Positions 50,428 to 59,453 of a stretch of DNA of 64,000 nt are shown piece after piece. The stretch comes from Burkholderia cenocepacia (GTDB taxonomy: Bacteria; Pseudomonadota; Gammaproteobacteria; Burkholderiales; Burkholderiaceae). The position numbers and the translations under genes are program-made. The DNA is taken from assembly GCF_900446215.1 (NCBI RefSeq), contig NZ_UAQZ01000001.1:1674001-1738000 (forward strand), written 5' to 3'. Every line of letters begins with the position of its first letter. The first letter of the stretch is position 1. The notes beneath the pieces are model-generated. The model was not told the origin of the DNA. It made no database searches and saw only the letters and a list, made by a program, of their open reading frames with translations.

Positions 50428-50837
50428 TGGCCTTCTCGTCCTCCTCCGACAACGATGACGTGCTCAGCGAAATCAACATCACGCCGCTCGTCGACGTGAT
50501 GCTCGTGCTGCTGGTCGCGTTCATCGTCACCGCGCCGCTGCTGAACAACGCGGTGCACGTGAATCTGCCGAACACCGTCGCCACCGCGCCGGCCGACCGC
50601 AAGCCGAACGTCACCGTGAGCGTCGACGGCAAGGGCGTCGTGTATCTCGACAAGCGCGCGGTCGCGCTCGACACGGTGCCGGCCGAGCTGGCCGCGCTGA
50701 AGGCCGGCCGGCCCGACGTCGCGCTCGACCTGCAGGCCGACGAGCACGTGCCGTACGGCACCGTCGCGAAGCTGATGGCGGCGATCGAGCACGCGGGCAT
50801 CACGCGACTGTCGGTGCTCACCGCGCCGCGCGGCTGA
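50427..50837 (+). CDS. exbD: ExbD/TolR-type protein
   Basis: 136 residues. EINITPLVDVMLVLLVAFIV contains the single membrane helix with the essential Asp (near residue 23), followed by a periplasmic domain. Completes the dedicated TonB-ExbB-ExbD set. The next DszB-like gene begins 35 bases later. Confidence 0.93.
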   Translation: MAFSSSSDNDDVLSEINITPLVDVMLVLLVAFIVTAPLLNNAVHVNLPNTVATAPADRKPNVTVSVDGKGVVYLDKRAVALDTVPAELAALKAGRPDVALDLQADEHVPYGTVAKLMAAIEHAGITRLSVLTAPRG

Positions 50838-50872
50838 CGCGCCCTTCACGACTCCTTTCTGCGAACGCATTC

Positions 50873-51937
50873 ATGAGCACCACGGCTTCACACAACGTCC
50901 AGTCGATCTGGTACACGCGCTGTCCGGTGCCGACACCGCTCGGCATCGCCGCCCATCTCGGCTGGCTGGATCACGAATTCGCCGGCGACGGCATCACCGT
51001 GCGCGCGCTGCAGGAAAGCCAGCACGCGGCACTGCATCACGCGCACGTCGACCATTCGCTCGACAACGCGTTCCGCCAGGGCGGCAGCATTCCGGCGCTG
51101 TGGGCACGCGCGTCCGGCGCCGACACGCGCGTGATCGCGCTGACCTGGGTCGACGAGGCGCAGGCGATCGTCGCGTTGCCGGAAGCCGGCCTCGCGCGAC
51201 CGAAGGATCTGCGCGGGCGCCGCATCGGCCTGCCGCGCCGCGACGGCGAGCGGATCGACATCTTCCGCGCGGCGGCGCTGCGCGGTTTCGTCAGCGCGTT
51301 GTCGCTCGACGGGCTCGGCCCCGGCGACGTCGACTGGGTCGACGTACCGGCCTCGAACCTGCGCGCGCCGGTGTCGACGCCCGCGACCCGCGACGCGGCA
51401 TTCAGCCACCCCGCGAGCCTGTCGAGCCGGCGGCTCTATGCGGCCGAGGCCGCCGCGCTGGTGCGCGGCGACGTCGATGCGATCTACGTGAAAGGTTCGC
51501 TCGGGCTCGAAACCGCGCACCTGATCGGCGCGCAGCCGGTGATCGACATCGGCTTTCATCCCGATCCGCAGATCCGCATCAACAACGGCTCGCCGCGCCC
51601 GCTGACCGTCAATGCGTCGACGCTGGAGCGCCACCCCGATATCGTCAGCCGCTTTCTCGCACGCGTGACCGACGTCGAAGGGTGGGCCCGCGAGCACGAG
51701 CACGAAGTGCTCGGCTATCTCGGCCGCGAGACGGGCTCGGGCCACGACTGGCTGCGGCTCGCATACGGCGCGGACGTCCACCGGCGGCTGCGCACGGATC
51801 TCGACGAAGCGTCGATCGCCGCGCTCGACGATTTCAAGCGCTTCCTGGTCGACTGGCGGTTCCTGCCCGCCGACTTCGACGTGCGCGTATGGATCGACCG
51901 GCGCGCGCTCGACGGCATCGCGACGCTGTCGCGGTGA
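50873..51937 (+). CDS. DszB-like desulfinase family protein, catalytic residues kept (copy 2)
   Basis: 354 residues, no signal peptide. Cys17 (YTRCPVPTPLG), His58 and Arg68 (HVDHSLDNAFRQGG) are kept with DszB spacing. It is closer in sequence to the degenerate paralogue at 45034 (LSSRRLYAAEAAALVRGDVDAIYVKGS; FHPDPQIRINNGSPRPLTVNA) than to copy 1, so the degenerate one may have come from this type. The stop overlaps the GTG start of the MFS gene. Confidence 0.82.
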   Translation: MSTTASHNVQSIWYTRCPVPTPLGIAAHLGWLDHEFAGDGITVRALQESQHAALHHAHVDHSLDNAFRQGGSIPALWARASGADTRVIALTWVDEAQAIVALPEAGLARPKDLRGRRIGLPRRDGERIDIFRAAALRGFVSALSLDGLGPGDVDWVDVPASNLRAPVSTPATRDAAFSHPASLSSRRLYAAEAAALVRGDVDAIYVKGSLGLETAHLIGAQPVIDIGFHPDPQIRINNGSPRPLTVNASTLERHPDIVSRFLARVTDVEGWAREHEHEVLGYLGRETGSGHDWLRLAYGADVHRRLRTDLDEASIAALDDFKRFLVDWRFLPADFDVRVWIDRRALDGIATLSR

Positions 51938-53151
51938 GCACGCCGGCACGCGTCGCCGACGCATGGCGGCGCGAGCGCTTCACCGGCGGCTTCATGCTGC
52001 TCGCGCTCGCGAGCGGCACGACGATCAGCATGGCGCAGCTCGCGACGACGCTGTATGCGCTGGCGCTCGGCGTCGACGACGCACGGCTCGGCATCATCGC
52101 CGCGATGGAGCCGCTCGGCATCGCGCTGATGACATTGCCGGCCGGGCTGCTGGTCGCGCGCTACGGTGCACGGCGCGTGTACTTCGCCGCGAGCATGGGG
52201 CCGATGCTGCTCAATCTCGTCGTGCCGTTCACCGGCGCATGGCCGCTGATCGCACTCACGCAGGGGCTGATCGGGCTGTGCATTCCGTTCCGGATCGTGT
52301 CGATCAACGGGGTGTTTCTCGCGCGTCTCGCGCAGATCGGCCTGGCCCGCGCGGGCTGGTATCGCGCGGCGATGTCGGTCGGAACGGGGATGGCGGGGCC
52401 GTGGCTGGCGAGCTGGCTGATCGGCACACACGGTGCGGTCGCGACGTTCTGCGCGGCATCGGCGAGTTTCGCCGGCATGGCGTTGTTCAGCCGCGCGTTG
52501 CTCGGCGATGCACCGCCGCCGCCGCGTGGTGATCGAACCGGAACCGGCAGCCTGCGTACGTTGCTCGCGCTCGCATGGCGCCGCGACATCCGCGAGCAAC
52601 TCGTCGCGGAAGCGGTGAACAGCGCGACGCGCGCACTCGTCGGCACCTATACGGTCGTGCTCGCGATCCAGTCGCTCGGCCTCGCGCAGACGCATGCCGT
52701 CGCGCTGCTGACGTTGCAGGGCGTCGTCGCGGTGCTCGCGCTGTTCGGGCTCGGGCACGTCGCGCAGCGAATGACGGAACGTCGTTGCCATGCACTGAGC
52801 GTCGCGGGCGGCGTGGCCGGGCTGCTCGCGCTCGGCCTCGGGCGCGACGCATGGACCGTCGGCGCGGGTCTCGCCGCGCTGTGCGCCGGGTCGTCGCTGC
52901 TGCATCTCGTGAACATGCAGCATCTCGGCCGTCATCCGGCCGACAAGAGCCAGGTGTCGAGCCTCTACAACCTCGCGTCGATGACCGGCGCGTTCTGCGG
53001 TCCGCTGATCGGCGGCGCGCTCGCGCCACTCGTCGGGCTGCGGGCGGTGTTTCTGTGCTGGCTGCCTGTCGTCGTGCTGGGCGCGCTTGCACTGCGGTTC
53101 GCGCATGGACGTCGCGACGCAACGCAGCCGGCACCTGCGAAGCTGTCCTGA
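51934..53151 (+). CDS. MFS transporter
   Basis: 405 residues from a GTG overlapping the upstream stop (GTGA). About 12 helices; the cytoplasmic loop between helices 2 and 3 (GLLVARYGARRVYFA) is the usual MFS signature. As the last gene of the operon it may carry the sulfur compound across the inner membrane or export the desulfurised product. Direction cannot be told from sequence. Confidence 0.85.
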   Translation: MSTPARVADAWRRERFTGGFMLLALASGTTISMAQLATTLYALALGVDDARLGIIAAMEPLGIALMTLPAGLLVARYGARRVYFAASMGPMLLNLVVPFTGAWPLIALTQGLIGLCIPFRIVSINGVFLARLAQIGLARAGWYRAAMSVGTGMAGPWLASWLIGTHGAVATFCAASASFAGMALFSRALLGDAPPPPRGDRTGTGSLRTLLALAWRRDIREQLVAEAVNSATRALVGTYTVVLAIQSLGLAQTHAVALLTLQGVVAVLALFGLGHVAQRMTERRCHALSVAGGVAGLLALGLGRDAWTVGAGLAALCAGSSLLHLVNMQHLGRHPADKSQVSSLYNLASMTGAFCGPLIGGALAPLVGLRAVFLCWLPVVVLGALALRFAHGRRDATQPAPAKLS

Positions 53152-53170
53152 CGATTTCGGCGTCGGCCGG

Positions 53171-53186
53171 TGTTGCGTGACCAGCA
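53171..53186. promoter_or_regulatory. half-conserved activator site upstream of TonB receptor gene
   Basis: TGTTGC-GTGA-CCAGCA: left arm perfect, right arm 4 of 6. It is centred about 94 bases from the sigma-54 promoter, the same distance as at the aldolase promoter. Confidence 0.45.
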
Positions 53187-53270
53187 GTTTGACGTCGTTC
53201 ACAGATGCGCATGCAGCAACACCGGCGCGGCATGCCCGCTGCAAGCCCCATGCGACGGGCATGTCGACGC

Positions 53271-53286
53271 TGGCATCCGAATTGCA
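53271..53286 (+). promoter_or_regulatory. sigma-54 promoter for TonB-dependent receptor gene
   Basis: TGGCATC-CGAA-TTGCA: perfect -12 element, GG and GC ten bases apart, two mismatches near -24. It lies 63 bases before the receptor ATG. Confidence 0.7.
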
Positions 53287-53348
53287 TGAGAGAACCCGTG
53301 CGTCGCGCACGCACGTGCGTTCAACCGATCAAACAGGATGACTCATCG

Positions 53349-55664
53349 ATGTTCAGGAAAAAACTAATCGTCACCGCGCTGGGGGGACTGTTGACGGGCG
53401 GCGCCGTGTCGTTGCCCGCGTGGGCAGAGGACGGCGCGGCGACGGCGGGCGCGCCGGACGCGCAGCCGGCGCAACAGGCATCGGACGATGCCGCCGCGGC
53501 CGCGCCGAAGGCGGTGCGTGCGAACCGCGGCGCGGCCGCACGCGAAACGAACCTCGGCACGGTGACCGTGACGGCGCGCCGGCGCAAGGAAAGCATCCAG
53601 GACGTACCGGTCGCGGTCACCGCGCTGAGCGGCGATGCGATCAGGAACAACGAACTGCGCGTGATCAACGACGTGACGAAGTACGTGCCGAACTTCACCG
53701 GGCAATCGACCGAAGGCCGTGAGCGGCCGCGCTGGTTCCTGCGCGGCGTGGGCAGCAACGATCCGTCGGACCTGTCGCTGAGCCCGATCGGCGTGTACTT
53801 CGACGACGTCTATATCAACAGCGTGTTCGGGCAGGGCTTTCCGCTGTTCGACCTCGACCACATCGAAGTGCTGCGCGGGCCGCAAGGCACGCTGTGGGGC
53901 AAGAATACGGTCGGCGGCGCGCTCAGCATCACGTCGCAGAAACCGACGTTCGACGTGAGCGGCTACGGAAAAATCGGGCTCGGCCAGTACAACAGCCGGC
54001 TCGCGGAAGCGGCGATCGGCGGGCCGATCGGCAAGAACGACGTGCTGGCCGCGCGCGTGTCGGTGTATCACGAGAATGCCGACAGCTTCTACACGAACAC
54101 GGTGCAGCAAGGGCGCTTCGGCGGCTTCCACGACAACGCGGTGCGCTTCCAGGTGCTCGCCGTGCCGACGTCGGATACCGATTTCCTGTTCAACATCCAC
54201 GGCCGCAACTATACGGGCGGCGGCAACGCATGGCACGCGGAAGGCGCGGGACGCGGCGGCACGAACCAGTTCGGCTTCGTCGGGTCGAGCGATCCGTATA
54301 CGGTGTCGCTCAACGCGCCGTCGAGCGATCACATCTCGACGTGGGGTACGTCGCTGACCGCGCACTGGCGCATCAACCCGGCCGTATCGCTGACGTCGAT
54401 CACCGCGTTCGAGGGGCTGCACCGCTGGTACCAGGACGACGAGGACTATTCGCCGGTCGATGCGGCGCGCTCGCACGATCGCCTGTCGAGCCGGCAGTTT
54501 TCGCAGGAATTCCGGCTCGAATCGCCGCAGAACGACCGGCTGAGCTGGATCGTCGGCACGCACCTGTTCACCGAGCAACTGGCCGAGCAGGGCGCCGGCG
54601 GCGGGCTGCCGGGCTCGCCGTCGCCCGCGTACTACCATCTGACCGACCTCACGCAGCACACGCAGAGCGCGGCGATCTTCGGCAGCGTCAAGTACCGGTT
54701 CACCGACCGCTTCAACGTGACGGGCGGGCTGCGTTACACGATCGAGCGCAAGACCATCAACCTGACCGGGCTGCAGGATACGGGCAACGTGACGTTCAGC
54801 GATCCGAACAGCTGGTGGTCGCCGTCGTCGGTATCGTCGCCGCTCGCGGTCAGCGCGCAACAGCACCAGACCAACACCTGGCGCGCACCGACCTGGGACC
54901 TCACGCCCGAATATGCGCTCAGCAGCAATGTGCGCGCGTATTTCCGCTATGCGCGCGGCTTCCGCTCGGGCGGCTACAACGGCAACGCGTATACGCAGAG
55001 CACGGTGTCGACCGTGTCGCCGGAGTACCTGAGCGATTACGAAGTCGGCATCAAGAGCGAATGGTTCGACAAGCGGCTGATCGTCAACGCGAGCGTGTTC
55101 CACTACGACTATCGCGACATCCAGGTGTTCGCGCTGGCGCCGAACCCGTTCGGCGGCCCGCCGGTGTCGACGCTGTCGAATGCCGGGCAGGGGCGCGCGG
55201 ACGGTTTCGAGCTGGAGCTGAAGGCGCAGCCGGTCAACAGCCTGTACCTGTTCGCGAACCTCGGGATGCTGAACACGCGCTACACGGAATTCCGCAACGT
55301 GCCGACGGCCGTCGGCAACTCGTTCGCGCGTTCGCCGCATACGACGCTGAACGCGGGCGTCGACTATCGCGTGCCGGTGTCGTTCGGCACGCTGACGGCG
55401 GGCGGCGACGTGAACTACCGCAGCCGCGAGTACTTCAGCGCGACGCGGCAGACGATGCCGCAGCTCTGGCAGGGCGGCTATACGGTGCTGAACGCGCATG
55501 TGTCGTACACGACGCCGAACCAGAAGTACATCGTGACCGGCTACGTGACGAACCTGACGAACAAGGTCTACAAGAAACTCGAGTTGTTGCCGTCGTATGG
55601 CGCGTATCCGGTGCTGTATGGCGATCCGCGCACGGTCGGGATCACGCTGACCGCGAAGATCTGA
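53349..55664 (+). CDS. TonB-dependent outer membrane receptor
   Basis: 771 residues. Signal peptide ends near PAWAEDG (residue ~27). A TonB-box-like LGTVTVTARR (~74-83) precedes the plug domain (IQDVPVAVTALSGDAIRNNEL; VLRGPQGTLWGKNTVGGAL), then a 22-strand barrel ending in GITLTAKI, with an Ile in place of the usual terminal Phe. The sequence type is that of receptors for non-iron substrates such as sulfonates or aromatics rather than siderophores. It has its own sigma-54 promoter and lies beside a private TonB system. Confidence 0.93.
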   Translation: MFRKKLIVTALGGLLTGGAVSLPAWAEDGAATAGAPDAQPAQQASDDAAAAAPKAVRANRGAAARETNLGTVTVTARRRKESIQDVPVAVTALSGDAIRNNELRVINDVTKYVPNFTGQSTEGRERPRWFLRGVGSNDPSDLSLSPIGVYFDDVYINSVFGQGFPLFDLDHIEVLRGPQGTLWGKNTVGGALSITSQKPTFDVSGYGKIGLGQYNSRLAEAAIGGPIGKNDVLAARVSVYHENADSFYTNTVQQGRFGGFHDNAVRFQVLAVPTSDTDFLFNIHGRNYTGGGNAWHAEGAGRGGTNQFGFVGSSDPYTVSLNAPSSDHISTWGTSLTAHWRINPAVSLTSITAFEGLHRWYQDDEDYSPVDAARSHDRLSSRQFSQEFRLESPQNDRLSWIVGTHLFTEQLAEQGAGGGLPGSPSPAYYHLTDLTQHTQSAAIFGSVKYRFTDRFNVTGGLRYTIERKTINLTGLQDTGNVTFSDPNSWWSPSSVSSPLAVSAQQHQTNTWRAPTWDLTPEYALSSNVRAYFRYARGFRSGGYNGNAYTQSTVSTVSPEYLSDYEVGIKSEWFDKRLIVNASVFHYDYRDIQVFALAPNPFGGPPVSTLSNAGQGRADGFELELKAQPVNSLYLFANLGMLNTRYTEFRNVPTAVGNSFARSPHTTLNAGVDYRVPVSFGTLTAGGDVNYRSREYFSATRQTMPQLWQGGYTVLNAHVSYTTPNQKYIVTGYVTNLTNKVYKKLELLPSYGAYPVLYGDPRTVGITLTAKI

Positions 55665-55676
55665 CGGCGATGTCTG

Positions 55677-55709
55677 CCGCGGGCCGGCGCGTGGAGCGCC
55701 GGCCCGCGG
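55677..55709. terminator. strong hairpin between convergent genes, possible bidirectional terminator
   Basis: A perfect 14-bp stem (CCGCGGGCCGGCGC / GCGCCGGCCCGCGG) with a 5-base loop. A competing hairpin (GTGGAGCGCC at 55691-55700 with GGCGCTCCAC at 55712-55721) overlaps it. No T tract. Confidence 0.5.
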
Positions 55710-55728
55710 CGGGCGCTCCACGCGCGCG

Positions 55729-56748
55729 TCACGAGGCGACGCGAATCACCACCTTGCCGAAGTGCTGCCCCGATTGCAGGTGCGCATACGCCTGTGGCGC
55801 TTCGTCGAAGCCGAACACCCGATCGACCACCGGCTTGATCCGTTTCGCGTCGACGAGCCGCACGACGTCGTCGAGCATCGCGCGGCTGCCGACCATGAAA
55901 CCGTGCAACCGCCGGAAGCCGCCGATCAGCGACAGCAGCCCGAGTTCCGGCCCGCCGAAGCTGCTGAGGCCGCCGATCACCGACACGATGCCGCCGATTT
56001 TCGTCGCGGCGACCGAGCGCGGCAGCGTATCGCGGCCGCCGACCTCGACGACCAGATCCGCGCCGGCGCCGTCGGTGAGCCGCAGCACCTCGTGCTGCCA
56101 TTCCGGCGTCGCGCGATAGTTGATCGTTGCGTCCGCACCGAGTGCACGCGCGCGTTCGAGCTTCGCGTCGCTCGACGACGTGACGATCGTGCGCAACCCG
56201 GCGGCCTGCGCAAGCTGCAGTGCGACGATCGACACACCGCCGGTGCCGAGCAGCACGACGGTCGCGCCCGGCTCCAGTCCGCCGTCGACGAACAGCGCGT
56301 TCCATGCGGTGATGCCCGCGCACGACAGCGTCGCCGCTTCGTCGTAGTCGAGATGCGCGGGAATCGCGACCAGCGCGGTTTCGTCGGACACGAAGCGTTC
56401 GGCGAGCACGCCGTCGAATTGCGCGCCGGGCGACCCCGCGACTTTCTGCGGCGTCGGCGGCCCGTCGATCCAGCGCGGGAAGTAGGTGTTGATCACGCGG
56501 TCGCCCGGCTTGAAGCGCGTGACGTCGCGGCCGGTTTCGACGACTTCGCCGGCGCCGTCGGCGACGGGGATCAGCGCTTCCTTGCCGATACCCAGATAGT
56601 CGCCGCGCGCGAACATCAGGTCGCGATAGTTCAGCGCGGCCGAGTGGATCTTCACGACGACGTCGGTCGGCCCGACCGGGCGCGCTGCCGCGTCGACGCG
56701 CCGGAGCCCGGCCAGGCCGTCGCCCGGTTTGATTTGCCATGCATGCAT
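55729..56748 (-). CDS. zinc-independent medium-chain dehydrogenase/reductase (quinone oxidoreductase type)
   Basis: 339 residues. N-terminal GroES-like domain (SAALNYRDLMFARGDYLG) and a Rossmann domain with LLGTGGVSIVALQLAQAAG. The Cys/His ligands of the catalytic zinc of alcohol dehydrogenases are missing (NYRD in place of CHTD), placing it with NAD(P)H-dependent quinone or enoyl reductases. Divergent from a LysR gene across a 16-bp palindrome, which probably controls it. Confidence 0.88.
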   Translation of the reverse strand: MHAWQIKPGDGLAGLRRVDAAARPVGPTDVVVKIHSAALNYRDLMFARGDYLGIGKEALIPVADGAGEVVETGRDVTRFKPGDRVINTYFPRWIDGPPTPQKVAGSPGAQFDGVLAERFVSDETALVAIPAHLDYDEAATLSCAGITAWNALFVDGGLEPGATVVLLGTGGVSIVALQLAQAAGLRTIVTSSSDAKLERARALGADATINYRATPEWQHEVLRLTDGAGADLVVEVGGRDTLPRSVAATKIGGIVSVIGGLSSFGGPELGLLSLIGGFRRLHGFMVGSRAMLDDVVRLVDAKRIKPVVDRVFGFDEAPQAYAHLQSGQHFGKVVIRVAS

Positions 56749-56764
56749 GTCGACTCCTTTTCGA

Positions 56765-56780
56765 GATAGTCCGGACTATC
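56765..56780. promoter_or_regulatory. 16-bp perfect palindrome between MDR and LysR genes
   Basis: GATAGTCCGGACTATC, 16 bases from the MDR start. Likely operator of the divergent LysR regulator or of another repressor; the gapless dyad is more like a TetR/MarR site than a LysR box. Confidence 0.6.
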
Positions 56781-56884
56781 ATAGTGTCGCGCGGGTGGAC
56801 GCATTGGCGAGAATTTGGCCAACGATTGTTGCCGTCATGGACACAACCCCGTCATCGCATTTCATTGGAGCGGAGCGGAACGGC

Positions 56885-57814
56885 ATGGACGAACGGCTCA
56901 GAGGCGTCGCCGAATTTGTCGACGTGGTGGAATCGGGTAGCTTCGCGGCGGCGGCGCTGCGCCTCGGCATGACGCGCTCGGCCGTCGCGAAGATCGTCGC
57001 GCGGCTCGAACTCCGGCTCGGCGCGCGGCTGCTGCAGCGCACGACGCGCCAGCTCGGCCTGACCGACGAAGGGTTCGTCTATTACGAGCAGTGCCGGCGG
57101 CTGCTGGCCGAACTGGGCGAGACGGAAGCCGCGCTCGACGCGGGCCGCCGCGAGCCGGCCGGGCGCGTGCGCATCAGCGTGCCCGTGCTGTTCGGGCGGC
57201 AGTGCGTGGCGCCCGTCGTGCGGCGGCTCGTCGAGCGCCATCCGCGGCTCGAAATCGACATGTCGTTCAGCGATCGCGTGGCCGACCTCGTCAACGACGG
57301 TTTCGACCTGGCCGTGCGCATCGGCGAGCTGGCCGATACGAGCGCGCTGGTCGGCCGCAAGCTGGGCGTGCAACGCATGGGCATCTGCGCATCGCCCGAC
57401 TATCTCGCGCGTCATGGCCGGCCGTCGGGGCTCGAGGCACTCGCGTCGCACGTCGGCATCGCGTATTCGCGCGGCGGACAGCCGACACCGTGGCGGATCA
57501 TCGGCGCGGATGGCGCGGTGCACGACCATCGCGCGGCCGGCCGCCTGCGGTTCGACGACCTGCAGGCGATCGCCGACGCGGCCGCCGCCGGCGCGGGCCT
57601 CGCGTGGCTGCCGTGCTGGCTGATGGCGCCGTACGTGCGCGACGGCCGCCTCGCGCTCGTGATGGACAGCGACAGCGTGTCGGGCGCCGAAGTGTTCGCG
57701 GTGCGGCCGGCGGCGCGCCACGTGCCGTCGAAGGTGCGGGTCGTCGTCGATGCGCTGGTCGACGAGATTCCGCACATGCTGGCGTCCGACGACGCGAGCG
57801 GCGAGCGTACGTGA
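56885..57814 (+). CDS. LysR-family regulator
   Basis: 309 residues. DNA-binding domain at the start (GVAEFVDVVESGSFAAAALRLGMTRSAVAKIVARLE), typical of the LysR branch that controls reductases and efflux (RTTRQLGLTDEG). An in-frame ATG at 56837 could add 16 residues; 56885 is preferred because conserved sequence begins there. Divergent from the MDR gene and followed by an MFS gene. Confidence 0.88.
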   Translation: MDERLRGVAEFVDVVESGSFAAAALRLGMTRSAVAKIVARLELRLGARLLQRTTRQLGLTDEGFVYYEQCRRLLAELGETEAALDAGRREPAGRVRISVPVLFGRQCVAPVVRRLVERHPRLEIDMSFSDRVADLVNDGFDLAVRIGELADTSALVGRKLGVQRMGICASPDYLARHGRPSGLEALASHVGIAYSRGGQPTPWRIIGADGAVHDHRAAGRLRFDDLQAIADAAAAGAGLAWLPCWLMAPYVRDGRLALVMDSDSVSGAEVFAVRPAARHVPSKVRVVVDALVDEIPHMLASDDASGERT

Positions 57815-57984
57815 CGGCGACGCTGTTCCGACGACGACGCGACAACCCGGCTGGCTGCGCATCGCGCCCGCTCGCGTCTCACATATCGAGAAGACGTCCC
57901 GGTAATTGACGCGAATTTCACGCGGCTCCTAGACTGGCCTGCATGACGCCGCGCCTCACGCGAGACGATCCAGGAGACATGCCG

Positions 57985-59292
57985 ATGACCGCCACCGCCC
58001 CGCAGTTGCACGCCGCGACGATGCGGCGCCTGAACCTGCGCCTGATTCCGTTCCTGATGCTGCTGTACCTCGTCGCGTATATCGACCGCTCGAACATCTC
58101 GGTCGCGGCGCTGCAGATGAACGCCGACCTCGGCCTCAGCGCCGAAATGTACGGGCTCGGCGCGGGGCTGTTCTACGTGACCTACATCCTGTTCGAGGTG
58201 CCGAGCAACCTGTTCCTCGCGCGGGTCGGCGCGCGTCGCTGGATCGCGCGGATCATGATCACGTGGGGCATCGTCGCGGCCGCGATGAGCGCGGTGCAGA
58301 CGCCGGGGCAGCTCTATGCGATGCGGCTGCTGCTCGGCGCGGCCGAAGCCGGCTTCACGCCAGGCATCATCTACTACCTGTCCGCGTGGTATCCGCAGAG
58401 CGACCGGGCGCGGGCGATGTCGTTCTTCTATATCGGCGCGACGCTCGCGTCGGTGATCGGGCTGCCGCTGTCCGGCGCGCTGCTGAACCTGAACGGCGTG
58501 CTCGGCGTCGAAGGCTGGCGCTGGCTGTTCCTGCTCGAAGGCGTGCCCGCGTTGCTGCTCGGGTTCGTCGTGCTGCGCCGCCTGCCGGACACGCCCGCGC
58601 ACGCGCGCTGGCTGCCGGCCGACGAACGCGCGTGGCTCGAAGCGACGCTGCGCGACGCCGCGCCGCGCGAACATCTGTCGCACGGCGTCGCATTGCGGCG
58701 TGCGTTCGGCGACGGCAAGGTGTGGGCGCTCGCCGCGTTCTGGTTGCTGCAGGCGTTCGGCACGATCGGCCTCACGCTGTTTCTGCCGCTGCTCGTGAAG
58801 AGTCTGTCGGGACAGTCGAGCTTCGCGGTCGGCAGCCTGTCCGCGCTGCCGTTCCTGTTCGCGTGCGTCGCGATGTACCTGAACGGCCGGCATTCGGATC
58901 TCGGCGGCGAACGCGCGCTGCATCTCGGCGTGCCGATGCTGCTGGCCGGTGCGTTGCTGATCGCGGCGATCTATACGCCGGTGCTGCCCGTCGCGTATGC
59001 GCTGCTGGTGCTCGCGGTCGGCTTCAACTGGGCCGCGACGCCGGTGTTCTGGGCCGTGACGACCGAGTACGTGTCGGGCCTCACGGCGGCCGCGTCGATC
59101 GCGCTGATCAACGCGGTCGCGAACATCGCGGGGCTCGCGCTGCCGCCGGTGATGGGGCGGATCAAGGACGTCACGCATTCGTACGATCTCGCGCTGCTGC
59201 TCGTCGCGGCCGCGTTGCTGGCGGGTGGTGTGCTCGCGTTGCGGATCGCGTCGCGGCGCGTAATGCCGGTCGTGGCGGGGCGGGTGGGGTGA
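57985..59292 (+). CDS. MFS transporter, anion:cation symporter (phthalate/tartrate) type
   Basis: 435 residues, 12 helices. The start (MRRLNLRLIPFLMLLYLVAYIDRSNISVAALQMNADL) and GARRWIARIMITWGI are the signature of the ACS family, which imports organic anions such as phthalate, tartrate and glucarate. Of three close ATGs, 57985 has the best spacing from AGGAG. Substrate unknown; possibly co-regulated by the LysR gene upstream. Confidence 0.88.
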   Translation: MTATAPQLHAATMRRLNLRLIPFLMLLYLVAYIDRSNISVAALQMNADLGLSAEMYGLGAGLFYVTYILFEVPSNLFLARVGARRWIARIMITWGIVAAAMSAVQTPGQLYAMRLLLGAAEAGFTPGIIYYLSAWYPQSDRARAMSFFYIGATLASVIGLPLSGALLNLNGVLGVEGWRWLFLLEGVPALLLGFVVLRRLPDTPAHARWLPADERAWLEATLRDAAPREHLSHGVALRRAFGDGKVWALAAFWLLQAFGTIGLTLFLPLLVKSLSGQSSFAVGSLSALPFLFACVAMYLNGRHSDLGGERALHLGVPMLLAGALLIAAIYTPVLPVAYALLVLAVGFNWAATPVFWAVTTEYVSGLTAAASIALINAVANIAGLALPPVMGRIKDVTHSYDLALLLVAAALLAGGVLALRIASRRVMPVVAGRVG

Positions 59293-59453
59293 GCGACTGG
59301 CGAGTGTGAGGGTGACGCATCGAACGCGACGAGAAGGCATCGACCGTACGCGTTTCTCATCGCTGCGGCACAATCGGGCGGAGCACGCGCGCGCCGGGTG
59401 ACCACAAGGCGCGTTGCGCCATTTCCTCCGGATTCCTTCCCAAGGGCACGCCT

